Assembly: GCF_900128995.1 (NCBI RefSeq)
Contig: NZ_FQUE01000003.1
Coordinates: forward strand, 1 to 64,000
DNA: 64,000 nucleotides
Reading direction: 5' to 3'
From: Loktanella atrilutea
GTDB taxonomy: Bacteria > Pseudomonadota > Alphaproteobacteria > Rhodobacterales > Rhodobacteraceae
Position 1 is the first letter of the stretch, and each line of letters opens with the position of its first letter. This document shows positions 1 through 9,831 of this stretch, piece after piece. The notes below the pieces were generated by a model. That model saw nothing but the letters and a program-made list of their open reading frames with translations, made no database searches and had not been told where the DNA came from. The translations under genes and the position numbers were made by a program.

Positions 1-387
1 CGAAACCCTAAGAGCGCGATATACAGACGTCTGATCCATCGAACCGAACCAAACCGCCCACATATCTCTTCAGATATAACAATTTCAAACAGCGTCGGAG
101 CAAAACGTAGCCGGTGCGCCCTATCGTGTCGGCGCGCCCGCCTGCCCTACTCCAGATTTCTCAACCGCCTCGCGTTCCGTGTGGCCCGTCCGGTGGTCCG
201 TAGCGGCGTGTCCGTCGCTTCGTTGAGAGGGGTTCTACGGAGTGCGGCGCCGGCCCGCAAGTGCCTTTTTCGCCTATTGCGCATTTTTTGTGACAAGGCG
301 GAATACGACGCGTTTTGAGTGGTTTAGCGGAACAATCCGTCGGCGACCCTGCGTCAGATCGAAAGGAAATGACCCGCCGGGTCAAAC
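1..387. other. No gene recognised at left edge
   Basis: No start codon with a plausible ribosome binding site, no family motif and no RNA gene was recognised here. Open frames on both strands are short or run into msrQ on the opposite strand and look like high-GC artefacts. The stretch lies downstream of msrQ and may be the 3' flank or promoter region of a gene beyond the window. Confidence 0.5.
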
Positions 388-420
388 GTCTTGTGGTCAG
401 GAACTGCCCGACCACAAGAC
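388..420 (-). terminator. Stem-loop after msrQ
   Basis: A perfect 11-bp inverted repeat (GTCTTGTGGTC / GACCACAAGAC) with an 11-nt loop starts 4 nt after the msrQ stop codon. On the minus strand it is followed by GTTTGAC, a weak T-tract, and then a second small palindrome at 370-384 (TGACCC-GCC-GGGTCA). Position and symmetry fit a transcription terminator, although the T-run is short. Confidence 0.6.
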
Positions 421-424
421 CTTG

Positions 425-1069
425 TCAGGATGTCCGCGCCCCGCCACGGCGAGTCGTCGCGATCTCGCGAATCCGCGACCATTTCAGGCGCAGGGCCAGC
501 AACAGGATGAGTCCGCCCATGTAAAGGAACGGCTCCAGCGGCCATCCCTTGACCAGCCAGATGAAGTGCAACGCCCCCAGCAGGGCCGCCGGATAGACCA
601 GCTTGTGCAGGCGGCGCCAGCGGACCGGCCCCATCCGGCGGATCGACCAGTTGTTCGAGGTCAGGGCCAGCGGGATCAGGGCGAGGAACGCGATGAAACC
701 GACGGTGACATAGGGCCGCTTCACGACCTCCGTCACCACGCGCCCCAGCGTCTGCACGTCCAGCAGCGCGAAGACGAGGAAATGGGCCAGCACGAAGAAG
801 AAGGCCAGCAGGCCGATCGCCCGGCGGAACTTGATCAGGTTCACCCCGGCCCATGTGCGCAGCGGCGTCACCGCCAGCCCCGCCACCAGCAGAATCAGCG
901 CATCCAGACCGTATTCCCGTTCGAGGACATTGATCGGCTCCACGCCGTATTTGCCCTGACCGGTCAGCGCCAGCCAGAACTGCCAGCCCATCCAGCCTGC
1001 ACCCAGCAGGTAAAGCGGCCACGCGGGCACGCGGCGCACCGCGCCGTTGATGCTGTTCGCCAGTGCCAT
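425..1069 (-). CDS. msrQ: MsrQ, heme-binding membrane subunit of the MsrPQ methionine sulfoxide reductase
   Basis: 214 aa. MsrQ is the inner-membrane b-type cytochrome that passes electrons from quinones (or flavin reductase) to periplasmic MsrP for repair of oxidised methionine in envelope proteins. The protein is almost entirely hydrophobic helices in the YedZ/ferric-reductase-like pattern, with histidines in helices (LAHFLVF, RRLHKLV, LHFIWLV) that would ligate heme. The start is the ATG overlapping the msrP stop codon (ATGA), showing translational coupling with msrP immediately upstream. Length matches the family (about 200 aa). A longer in-frame extension upstream lies inside msrP and was rejected. 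Confidence 0.93.
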   Translation of the reverse strand: MALANSINGAVRRVPAWPLYLLGAGWMGWQFWLALTGQGKYGVEPINVLEREYGLDALILLVAGLAVTPLRTWAGVNLIKFRRAIGLLAFFFVLAHFLVFALLDVQTLGRVVTEVVKRPYVTVGFIAFLALIPLALTSNNWSIRRMGPVRWRRLHKLVYPAALLGALHFIWLVKGWPLEPFLYMGGLILLLALRLKWSRIREIATTRRGGARTS

Positions 1070-1968
1070 CAGTAGTCTTTCGTCAGGTCCATGCCGTCGT
1101 AGAGGCGCGCGACCTCGTCGTAGCCATTGAACATCCGTGTGTCCTGACGGCTGGAGAACAGCCCGCCGCCGATGCGCCGTTCCGTCGCCTGACTCCACCG
1201 CGGGTGATCGACCGTCGGGTTCACGTTGGAATAGAAGCCGTATTCGCGTGCGTTCAGCATGTTCCATGTCGTCGGCGGCTGTTCCGCGACGAGAGAGATG
1301 CGCACGATCGACTTGATCGACTTGAAGCCGTATTTCCACGGCACCACGACCCGCAGCGGCGCACCGGATTGCTTGGGCAGGGGCGCGCCGTAAAGCCCGG
1401 TCGCCATGATCGTCAGCGGATGCATCGCCTCGTCCAGCCGCAGACCCTCGACATATGGAAAGTCGATGACGCGGTTGCGCACGCCGGGCATGTTCTCGGG
1501 CTGCACGACCGTTTCGAAGGCGACATATCGTGCGCCGTCCTGCACGCCGACCTTGGCCAGCAGGTCGGCCAGTTCGAACCCCTGCCACGGCACGACCATC
1601 GACCAGGCCTCGACGCAGCGAAAGCGATAGATCCGCTCCTCGATGGTCAGCCCGTCGGTCAGCTCCGCCAGAGAGAAGTCGCCGGGGTTGTCCACCAGAC
1701 CATCGACCTTGATCGACCACGGATCGATGACCATGGCGTCTGCATTCTCGGCCGGGTCGGTCTTGCCGGTCCCGAACTCGTAGAAGTTGTTGTAATGGGT
1801 GATCTCTTCCAGCGTGTTGGGCTCCAGCGGGTCCTGCGCCGCGGCAGGGCCCGCGAGGGCGATCGCACCCAGTCCCGCCGTCCCGGCAATGATCTGCCGC
1901 CGGTTCAGGAAGGCGCCACGCGGTGTCACGTCGGCAGGGGTCAGGTCATTCGTCCAGCGATGGGCCAT
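1069..1968 (-). CDS. msrP: MsrP, periplasmic molybdopterin methionine sulfoxide reductase catalytic subunit
   Basis: 299 aa. Reduces methionine sulfoxide in periplasmic proteins using a molybdenum-molybdopterin cofactor and electrons from MsrQ. A Tat-type signal spans about residues 20-47 ([11 protein letters not shown], then a hydrophobic stretch ending PAAAQD), so the cofactor is presumably inserted before export. The sulfite-oxidase-type fold is evident, with the molybdenum-ligand cysteine in YRFRCVEAW (about residue 118) and conserved [12 protein letters not shown] and [10 protein letters not shown] segments. GAGAGGAG lies 6-8 nt before the ATG. Overlaps msrQ by 1-3 nt in an operon msrP-msrQ. 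Confidence 0.95.
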   Translation of the reverse strand: MAHRWTNDLTPADVTPRGAFLNRRQIIAGTAGLGAIALAGPAAAQDPLEPNTLEEITHYNNFYEFGTGKTDPAENADAMVIDPWSIKVDGLVDNPGDFSLAELTDGLTIEERIYRFRCVEAWSMVVPWQGFELADLLAKVGVQDGARYVAFETVVQPENMPGVRNRVIDFPYVEGLRLDEAMHPLTIMATGLYGAPLPKQSGAPLRVVVPWKYGFKSIKSIVRISLVAEQPPTTWNMLNAREYGFYSNVNPTVDHPRWSQATERRIGGGLFSSRQDTRMFNGYDEVARLYDGMDLTKDY

Positions 1969-2076
1969 GGGTGTCTCCTCTCAGGGTGTTACCTCATATA
2001 CGCATGATTCCGCTGAAAGGTTTCTCACGATGCCGCGGGCGGACTGTAACGCGGGCGGGGGGCGGCAAAACGCGAC

Positions 2077-2104
2077 GGCCCCGGCAGATCGCTCTGCCGG
2101 GGCC
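2077..2104 (-). terminator. Strong terminator after clpB
   Basis: A perfect 12-bp stem (GGCCCCGGCAGA / TCTGCCGGGGCC) closes a 4-nt loop, 22 nt beyond the clpB stop codon. On the minus strand a short T-tract (CGTTTTG) follows. It should separate clpB from msrPQ transcription. Confidence 0.8.
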
Positions 2105-2126
2105 GCCTGTCGTGATGCCCTGCCGG

Positions 2127-4736
<2,610 letters not shown>

Positions 4737-4878
4737 GTCGTCTCTCCTTCAAAGCACCCGCTGGTCTTGGCGGCGCCCGCGGTGCGGCACGCCCCGGTCC
4801 GGGCCTCGATGAAAAGATGGGGAACGCGGTCGGCTGTTGCAAGTATCCCACACCCCGAAAATGCACCCCGCCACGCAA

Positions 4879-4904
4879 AAGGCGCGCCCCGGGGGACGCG
4901 CCTT
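4879..4904 (-). terminator. Terminator after the acidic repeat protein
   Basis: AAGGCGCG / CGCGCCTT stem extended by a C-rich/G-rich centre, ending in TTTTGCG on the minus strand, 20 nt past the stop codon of the gene at 4924. It separates this gene from clpB. Confidence 0.75.
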
Positions 4905-4923
4905 CGACAGCCTTTGAAAGGGC

Positions 4924-5889
4924 CTAGTTCGTGGTCAGCGGGTTGCCGTCTGCACCTTCCGGGCCGGAGGGTGTCGGAAAGACCGGCGCCGCGCCGCCGT
5001 CCGGATCCGGCCCGGATTTCGCGCCGTTGTCGGGGTCGACGGTCTGGTCGACCGCCAGGCCGCCCTCGGTCGTCGCTTCCGCATCGGGATCGATCGCCCC
5101 CTCACCTTCCGGTGCCGCCGTCGCCGCGTCGGTCGAGGCTTCGGGTGCAGGCGCCGGATCGGCCGTCTGGTCGGTCGGCGTCACGGTGGTATCGGTCTCT
5201 TCGGGCGTGACCGCATCCCCGGACTGTTCGACGACCGCGGCATCCGGTGCCGGAGCGGCCTCGCCCACGGCATCGCCATCCGTCGCCTCCTCGGTGGCGG
5301 CAGAGGAATCGAGCGGCGCCGTCTCCGTCGTATCGCCGTCCGCGGCCGCGTCGCCCTCGGCAGCAGGCGCCGCATCCGCAGCAGCCGCATCACCCTCGGC
5401 CGCCGGTGCCGCGTCAGTCGCGGCAGCATCACCTTCTGCAGCCGGTGCCGCGTCAGTCGCAGCCGCCTCGCCATCCGCTGCAGGGGCCGTATCCGCAGCA
5501 GCGGCATCACCTTCTGCAGCCGGTGCCGCGTCAGTCGCAGCCGCCTCGCCATCCGTGGCAGGCGCCGCTTCCGCAGCAGCGGCATCACCTGCAGCCGGTG
5601 CCGCATCAGTCGCAGCCGCATCGCCCTCGGGCGCAGCTGCATCCGCCGCCTCACCCTCTGCCGCGGCTTCATCCGTCGACGTAGCCTCGGTCGCACCCTC
5701 CGCCGCGGCCCCCTCGTCCGACATCGCGTCAGCCGAAACCTCTTCGCTGGCGGGGCCGGGGCCCACGGCGTCACCGGTCGTGGGCAGAGTCACGGCGATC
5801 GCCAGCGCGATCACGGCAGCCACACCGGCGCCCAGCCCCACCATCATGAAAAACGGGTTAGAGGCGAAACCGCCTGTCTTGTCTGCCAC
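4924..5889 (-). CDS. Membrane-anchored Ala/Asp/Glu-rich repeat protein of unknown function
   Basis: About 321 aa from the preferred GTG start. I do not recognise a family. A short N-terminus (VADKTGGFASNPFFMM) precedes one hydrophobic helix (about residues 17-40, VGLGAGVAAVIALAIAV). The remaining roughly 280 residues are low-complexity, almost all Ala, Asp, Glu, Thr, Pro and Gly, strongly acidic, with seven or eight copies of a 13-residue unit like GDAAATDAAPAAE. The single Lys near the N-terminus and the helix position suggest N-in/C-out topology with an acidic periplasmic tail. The start was chosen because AAGGAG lies 4 or 7 nt before tandem GTG codons at 5892 and 5889; an ATG at 5910 is poorly placed. 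Monocistronic with its own terminator. Confidence 0.7.
   Translation of the reverse strand: MADKTGGFASNPFFMMVGLGAGVAAVIALAIAVTLPTTGDAVGPGPASEEVSADAMSDEGAAAEGATEATSTDEAAAEGEAADAAAPEGDAAATDAAPAAGDAAAAEAAPATDGEAAATDAAPAAEGDAAAADTAPAADGEAAATDAAPAAEGDAAATDAAPAAEGDAAAADAAPAAEGDAAADGDTTETAPLDSSAATEEATDGDAVGEAAPAPDAAVVEQSGDAVTPEETDTTVTPTDQTADPAPAPEASTDAATAAPEGEGAIDPDAEATTEGGLAVDQTVDPDNGAKSGPDPDGGAAPVFPTPSGPEGADGNPLTTN
5340..5640 (-). repeat. In-gene tandem repeat, about 39-bp unit
   Basis: Seven to eight imperfect copies of a roughly 39-bp unit encode the 13-residue motif G(D/E)AAA(T/A)DAAPAA(E/D). Blocks such as GCAGCCGGTGCCGCGTCAGT recur almost unchanged, while neighbouring units differ by silent and Ala/Thr changes. 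This fits expansion by slippage or unequal recombination, and copy number may vary between strains. Confidence 0.8.
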
Positions 5890-5959
5890 CACGAAACTCC
5901 TTGTCAGCACGGTCAGGGCGAACCCTTTGCAAATGACCTAGGTCCAAGCACCGCCCTGG

Positions 5960-6778
5960 TCAATCCACCGCGGCATAACGCACATAGGCAAAAGCGCTGC
6001 CATCCGGCGCCCAGCAGGGCACATTGATCGTCCCCTGCCCGCCAAAGAGCCTCAGAATCTCGCGACTCTCGCCACCCGCCTGCGGCAGGATCCGCAGGGT
6101 CACGTCCAGATCGCGCGGATGATACAGTGTCCCCGCCGGGTAACTCAAATACAGCACATGCGCCCCGTCCGGGCTCGGATGCGGAAACCAGTCCACGGTC
6201 TCCGACTCCACCATGCGCTGCGGGCTGGTGCCGTCCCGCCGCATACGCCAGATCTGCGCCCGTCCGCTTCGATCGGAATTGAACCAGATCCATTGCCCGT
6301 CGGCGCTGTAATCCGGCCCGTCGTTATGGCCCTCGTCACCGGTCACCCCGGTCAGCTGCACCTCCTTCTCCTGCATCACGCAGATTTCGTACCGCCCGCC
6401 CCGCCGTGCGCAATACGCGATCTCGCCGTCCGCGGCGGCGCCGTGCCAGTAGGACGGCACGGCAGTCACCACCCGTTCCGGCAGCCCGCCCGTCACCGGC
6501 ACCCGGTACAGCGTCGCCAGCTTCTCTTCATGGTGCGACAGATAGATGAACGATCCGTCAACGCTGAAGCCATGATCGTTGTTACAGGCGTCGGCAAAGC
6601 CCGTTTCGATCTCTGCCACCGGCCCGCCGTCCAGCGGCACCCGCACCAGCCGCCCCGCCCGGTTCACCAGCAGCCACCCATCGGGATGCCAGTTCGGCGC
6701 CTCGATCAGGTCATCGGTCTGCAAGACCACGCGCGACGTGGCCCGCGCCATGTCGTATATCTCCAGACTGCTGCGCAT
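5960..6778 (-). CDS. TolB-like six-bladed beta-propeller (WD40-like PD40) protein
   Basis: 272 aa. Repeated blades show the PD40 signature (NWHPDGWLLVNR, GPDYSADGQWIWFNSDR, FPHPSPDGAHVLYLSYP, PCWAPDGSAFAYVRY), as in TolB and DPP-IV-type propellers. Unlike TolB there is no signal peptide or N-terminal domain, so a cytoplasmic protein is likely. Such stand-alone propellers are often annotated as biopolymer transporter Tol, but nothing here links it to the Tol-Pal complex. The start at 6778 is preceded by GGAGGCGGGG; the longer open frame upstream runs antisense through pyrF and is not used. It is divergent from pyrF across 66 nt. Substrate or partner unknown. Confidence 0.8.
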   Translation of the reverse strand: MRSSLEIYDMARATSRVVLQTDDLIEAPNWHPDGWLLVNRAGRLVRVPLDGGPVAEIETGFADACNNDHGFSVDGSFIYLSHHEEKLATLYRVPVTGGLPERVVTAVPSYWHGAAADGEIAYCARRGGRYEICVMQEKEVQLTGVTGDEGHNDGPDYSADGQWIWFNSDRSGRAQIWRMRRDGTSPQRMVESETVDWFPHPSPDGAHVLYLSYPAGTLYHPRDLDVTLRILPQAGGESREILRLFGGQGTINVPCWAPDGSAFAYVRYAAVD

Positions 6779-6844
6779 CCCCGCCTCCGATTGCCTCCGC
6801 ATCCGCTTCGGACTAGATCCGGTCAAACCGCGAAAGGAAAGCCC

Positions 6845-7564
6845 ATGGCCACCGCAGATGACCGCCTGATCGTCGCCCTCGACGTGCCCAACGTGATCGC
6901 GGGCCTCGACCTCGCCGCGCAGCTGGGCGACGCCGTCTCCTTCTACAAGATCGGCCTCGGAATGCTGACGGGCGGCGGCCTCGCGCTGGCGAACGAGCTC
7001 AAGCACGATCACGGCAAGCGCATCTTCCTCGACATGAAGCTCTTCGACATCGGCGCCACGGTCGAGGCCGCGGTCCGCGGTTTCACCCAGTTCGACATCG
7101 ACTTCCTGACGGTCCACGGCGACCCCCACGTGGTGCGTGCCGCCAAGCAAGGCGCCGCGGGCAGCAACATGAAGATCCTCGCCGTCACGATCCTGACCTC
7201 GCTGGACCGCGCCGACCTCGACGATGCGCTGATTCGCGACGGCACCGTGCCGGGCCTCGTGGCCGACCGCGCCGGTCGCGCCTTCGACGCCGGCGCCGAC
7301 GGCGTCATCGCCTCGCCGCAAGAGGCGGCGGCGATCCGCGCACTGCCCGAATCGCGGGGCCGCCTGATCGTGACCCCCGGCGTGCGCCCCGACGGGGCCG
7401 CCCTGGGCGACCAGAAACGCGTCGCAACCCCAGCGCAGGCGCTGTCTGACGGGGCCGATCACCTCGTCGTCGGCCGCCCCGTCTGGCAGGCGGACGACCC
7501 CCGCGCCGCCGCCCTGTCGATTCGGGACCAGATGACCTCGATCCCGCGCGATCGCGTCCTGTAA
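6845..7564 (+). CDS. pyrF: Orotidine 5'-phosphate decarboxylase
   Basis: 239 aa, typical of bacterial PyrF group 1. Decarboxylates OMP to UMP, the last step of de novo pyrimidine synthesis, as a cytoplasmic homodimeric TIM barrel. The catalytic Asp-Lys-x-x-Asp cluster is present as FLDMKLFDIGAT (about residues 60-71), with VHGDPHVV, ILTSLD, and the phosphate-binding TPGVRPDGAALGDQKR and HLVVGRPVW segments. The ATG at 6845 is preceded by GAAAGGAAAG. The gene is followed by a 104-nt gap and the 70-aa gene, possibly co-transcribed. Confidence 0.97.
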   Translation: MATADDRLIVALDVPNVIAGLDLAAQLGDAVSFYKIGLGMLTGGGLALANELKHDHGKRIFLDMKLFDIGATVEAAVRGFTQFDIDFLTVHGDPHVVRAAKQGAAGSNMKILAVTILTSLDRADLDDALIRDGTVPGLVADRAGRAFDAGADGVIASPQEAAAIRALPESRGRLIVTPGVRPDGAALGDQKRVATPAQALSDGADHLVVGRPVWQADDPRAAALSIRDQMTSIPRDRVL

Positions 7565-7668
7565 ACAGAAAAATTCGCTTGACGCGGAACTAAATCGTCA
7601 CTGGTGCCGTTTCTCACTCAATACAGCATAACGCGGCTCAGACCGCAGTTGATTGAGGAGCGACCAGA

Positions 7669-7881
7669 ATGACACAGATCAACCTTGGCGACGTTCGCTA
7701 CAATGCCACCGCCGGCGCCTTCGAGGCCCGCGTGGACATCCAGCGCTCCGGTCGCACCTTCCGCTATCCCTGCATGGTCGCCGGCCCGCTGACCATGGAT
7801 ATGGAGCGCGTGCGCACCGGCCTCGCCCGCCACGCCCTGCGGATGTCCGACAGCGGCGCGTCTCTGCTGTCCTCCATCTGA
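7669..7881 (+). CDS. Conserved-looking 70-aa protein, function unknown
   Basis: 70 aa, beginning MTQINLGDVRYNATAGAFEA and containing FRYPCMVAGPLTMDMERV. No transmembrane segment, signal or known motif is recognised; it looks like a small soluble alpha/beta protein. GAGGAG sits 9-10 nt before the ATG, and a strong terminator follows 80 nt after the stop codon, which supports a real gene. It lies downstream of pyrF on the same strand, but no functional link can be inferred. Confidence 0.7.
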   Translation: MTQINLGDVRYNATAGAFEARVDIQRSGRTFRYPCMVAGPLTMDMERVRTGLARHALRMSDSGASLLSSI

Positions 7882-7960
7882 TTTTCGTTTCCCGAAGGCT
7901 TGTTGCCGCAATCTCTGCCTTTGTCCCTTGTTGATTGCCACATGGCGCGACCTTCCGACT

Positions 7961-7995
7961 GGCCCGGTGTTCCCCTCGTTCACCGGGCCATTTTT
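7961..7995 (+). terminator. Terminator of the pyrF / 70-aa gene unit
   Basis: Perfect 9-bp stem GGCCCGGTG / CACCGGGCC with an 11-nt loop, followed by ATTTTTAT on the plus strand. The T-run touches the stop codon of the convergent membrane-protein gene. Confidence 0.88.
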
Positions 7996-8449
7996 ATGTC
8001 CGCACGCGTGCCGCAAGGATGCGTCGCAGGATGACAGCGCCCGTGACGCTGACGGCAATGACGAAAAACATCAGCCACGCGTCAGCATCTTCGACCCGGA
8101 CATTGACCACCATCACCGCCCCGATGGCGAGGCCCGTCAGCAAAGTCGTCAGTCCGTTTGTCGTGGCCCGCACCGTCGCGCCCGTTGGGATCAGCAGGCT
8201 CAGCGCCAGCGCCGCGGCCATCGCCCCGATCGGCATGATCTGATTCACCCGCAACAGGGGGCGTTGAGCCTTATAGGTCTCGATGGCGCCTGCCGTATCG
8301 GACATGATCGCCTCCGTAAAGGCTCTCGCCAGGTCCGCTTCTGCCGCCGCCAACGGTGCCAGAACCGCTGCCAGCCCCCAGAGGGCAACCGACGGTCCGA
8401 GGGCCAATGCGATCCAGCGCCACAAGGCGATAGGCCGCGCTTCACTCAT
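7994..8449 (-). CDS. Small membrane protein, third gene of the SPFH-NfeD cassette
   Basis: 151 aa, family not recognised. Hydrophobic helices lie at about 9-32, 70-90, 95-113 and 122-143 (for example IALALGPSVALWGLAAVLA and LMFFVIAVSVTGAVIL), with a mostly soluble acidic stretch between the first two. The start codon overlaps the stop of the NfeD-like gene by 8 nt (ATGAGTGA), indicating translational coupling. With the two genes upstream it forms a compact membrane cassette, so a role in the same membrane-microdomain complex is possible, but this rests on context only. Confidence 0.75.
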   Translation of the reverse strand: MSEARPIALWRWIALALGPSVALWGLAAVLAPLAAAEADLARAFTEAIMSDTAGAIETYKAQRPLLRVNQIMPIGAMAAALALSLLIPTGATVRATTNGLTTLLTGLAIGAVMVVNVRVEDADAWLMFFVIAVSVTGAVILRRILAARVRT

Positions 8450-8711
8450 TGATGTCCCGGTCCCAGACCTTCGGCTTCTCGCCCGGCAACCCGAAGACCC
8501 GGCGCATCGCCAGATAGGCCGCCAGCGACAGCACGGCAAAGATCACCAGGATCAGCGGCAGCGATCCGATCGGCACGATCAACAGGATCAGCGCCAGAAC
8601 CGCCGCCCCCACTGCGAAGCCCAGAAAGATGTAGCCCGGCACGATCACCTCCAGCGTGGCCAGCGCCAGCGCCGCCGACAGCCAGACCCACCAGACCGAT
8701 GCCAGCATCAT
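8442..8711 (-). CDS. NfeD-like membrane protein, short partner of the SPFH protein
   Basis: 89 aa. Two or three hydrophobic segments (about residues 4-25, 28-48 and 50-70) are followed by a short charged tail; the C-terminal OB domain of longer NfeD proteins is vestigial or missing. Small NfeD-type proteins (YbbK-like) are typically encoded next to SPFH/QmcA proteins and help place them in membrane microdomains. The start at 8711 overlaps the SPFH stop (ATGA); a second ATG directly follows at 8708. Middle gene of a three-gene operon. Confidence 0.85.
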   Translation of the reverse strand: MMLASVWWVWLSAALALATLEVIVPGYIFLGFAVGAAVLALILLIVPIGSLPLILVIFAVLSLAAYLAMRRVFGLPGEKPKVWDRDINE

Positions 8712-9601
8712 GCCTTGCCCCGCAACATGCGAAAGGCGTTGCCGAAGGCCTCCACCGCGTCCGCTGGCAGGATCACGGTCTGCTGGCCCTCGCCCGCGGC
8801 AATCTTCGCCAGCGCCTCGACCTGCTTCAGCGCCACTTGATACTGCGCCGCCTCCAACCCGTTTTCCGCAATCGCGACCGCCACGACCTGCGTGGCATAG
8901 GCCTCCGCATCCGCCAGCACGCGCCGCGCCTTGGCCTCCTGCTCGGCGGAATAGAGGTCCGCATCCGCCTGCAGCTCCACCGACCGCTTGCGCCCCTCGG
9001 CCTCGGTCACCTGCGCCCGCCGTGCGCGTTCGGCGTTCAGCTGCTGTAACATCGCCGCCCGCGTCGCCGCGTCTAGGTTCACGTCAAGGATCTCGGCCCG
9101 CGTCACCTCGATCCCCCAGTCGTCGACCTGCTCCGCCAGTTGCTCGCGCACGGCTGCGATGACGCTCGACCGGTTCGATTGCACCTGATCCAGCTCCATC
9201 CGGCCGACCTCGGACCGCACGATCCCCGCCACGGTGGTCGAAATCGCGCCGTCCACGTCACGGATGCGGTAAACTGTCTTCTCCGGCTCGATGATGCGGT
9301 AGAAGACGCTGGTCTCGACCTGCACCAGCACGTTGTCGGTGGTGATCGCGTCCTGCTTCATCGTTGGCAACTGCCGTTCGAGGATGCTGACCCGGTGCCG
9401 CACGCGGTCCAGGAACGGCACGATGAAATTGATCCCCGGCCCCAGCACCGTCCGCAACCGGCCCAGCCGTTCGACAACGAACTTCTCGGATTGCGGGACG
9501 ATCCGCACACCGGCAAAGACGCAGACGACGATGAACAGCGCCAGCAGCAGCAGCACGAGGTTCTGTCCGAGGAAATCGCCCGGTTGCAGTTGCGGATCCA
9601 T
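8708..9601 (-). CDS. SPFH/band-7 (stomatin/QmcA-like) membrane protein
   Basis: 297 aa. One N-terminal transmembrane helix (about 12-34, VLLLLALFIVVCVFAGV), then the SPFH domain (RIVPQSEKFVVERLGR, INFIVPFLDRVRHRVS, QDAITTDNVLVQVE, WGIEVTRAEILDVNL), a long Ala/Glu-rich coiled coil (about 185-255) and a C-terminal segment. This is the paraslipin/QmcA architecture, which forms large membrane-bound cages that organise lipid microdomains and membrane proteases. The start at 9601 is chosen because GAGGAG precedes it at good spacing; an upstream ATG at 9658 lacks one. First gene of the operon with the NfeD-like and third membrane gene. Confidence 0.93.
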   Translation of the reverse strand: MDPQLQPGDFLGQNLVLLLLALFIVVCVFAGVRIVPQSEKFVVERLGRLRTVLGPGINFIVPFLDRVRHRVSILERQLPTMKQDAITTDNVLVQVETSVFYRIIEPEKTVYRIRDVDGAISTTVAGIVRSEVGRMELDQVQSNRSSVIAAVREQLAEQVDDWGIEVTRAEILDVNLDAATRAAMLQQLNAERARRAQVTEAEGRKRSVELQADADLYSAEQEAKARRVLADAEAYATQVVAVAIAENGLEAAQYQVALKQVEALAKIAAGEGQQTVILPADAVEAFGNAFRMLRGKA

Positions 9602-9683
9602 CGGCTTCGCTCCTCGAATGACTGCCGAACAGCTAAGACCGGATCGCCGCGCATGCAACGAAAACCGGTCGCGTCCCCGTCAT

Positions 9684-9720
9684 CCTCGCTTTTTTTCAAA
9701 TACTCCCGCCGGAGGCATCC
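9684..9720 (+). repeat. Dispersed repeat R1
   Basis: CCTCGC, a T-run, then AAATACTCCCGCCGGAGGC. It is nearly identical to R7 (56925-56960) and related to R4 and R8. It lies in the 230-nt gap between dxs and the SPFH gene. The Y-rich left end reads as polypurine AGCGAGG on the minus strand. Confidence 0.85.
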
Positions 9721-9831
9721 CGCCCGTGCCCCGCGCGCTGCCGGAATGAAATCGTAACCTTTTGATTTTCCATATTTCTATTTTACATAATATGTATCGC
9801 ATGCGAAACATTTGCTTTTTGCAATGTAATT
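9721..9831. other. AT-rich intergenic segment between dxs and the SPFH gene
   Basis: About 75 nt (9755-9830) are conspicuously AT-rich compared with the surrounding high-GC sequence and include the 10-bp palindrome TCGCATGCGA at 9797-9806. No ORF or clear T-tailed hairpin is visible. It probably holds the promoter of the SPFH operon and the 3' end of the dxs transcript, but I could not assign -35/-10 boxes with confidence. Confidence 0.45.

Noticed and set aside
161-415. An 84-codon minus-strand frame near the left edge
   Set aside because: No RBS or motif, overlaps the msrQ terminator and has a random-like composition.
5340-5640. Regularly spaced repeats considered as a CRISPR array
   Set aside because: The units are contiguous, keep a single open reading frame and code for a 13-residue motif; there are no unique spacers and no cas genes.
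7565-7668. TTGACG at about 7579 considered as a promoter for the 70-aa gene
   Set aside because: No recognisable -10 box at suitable spacing; read-through from pyrF is equally possible.
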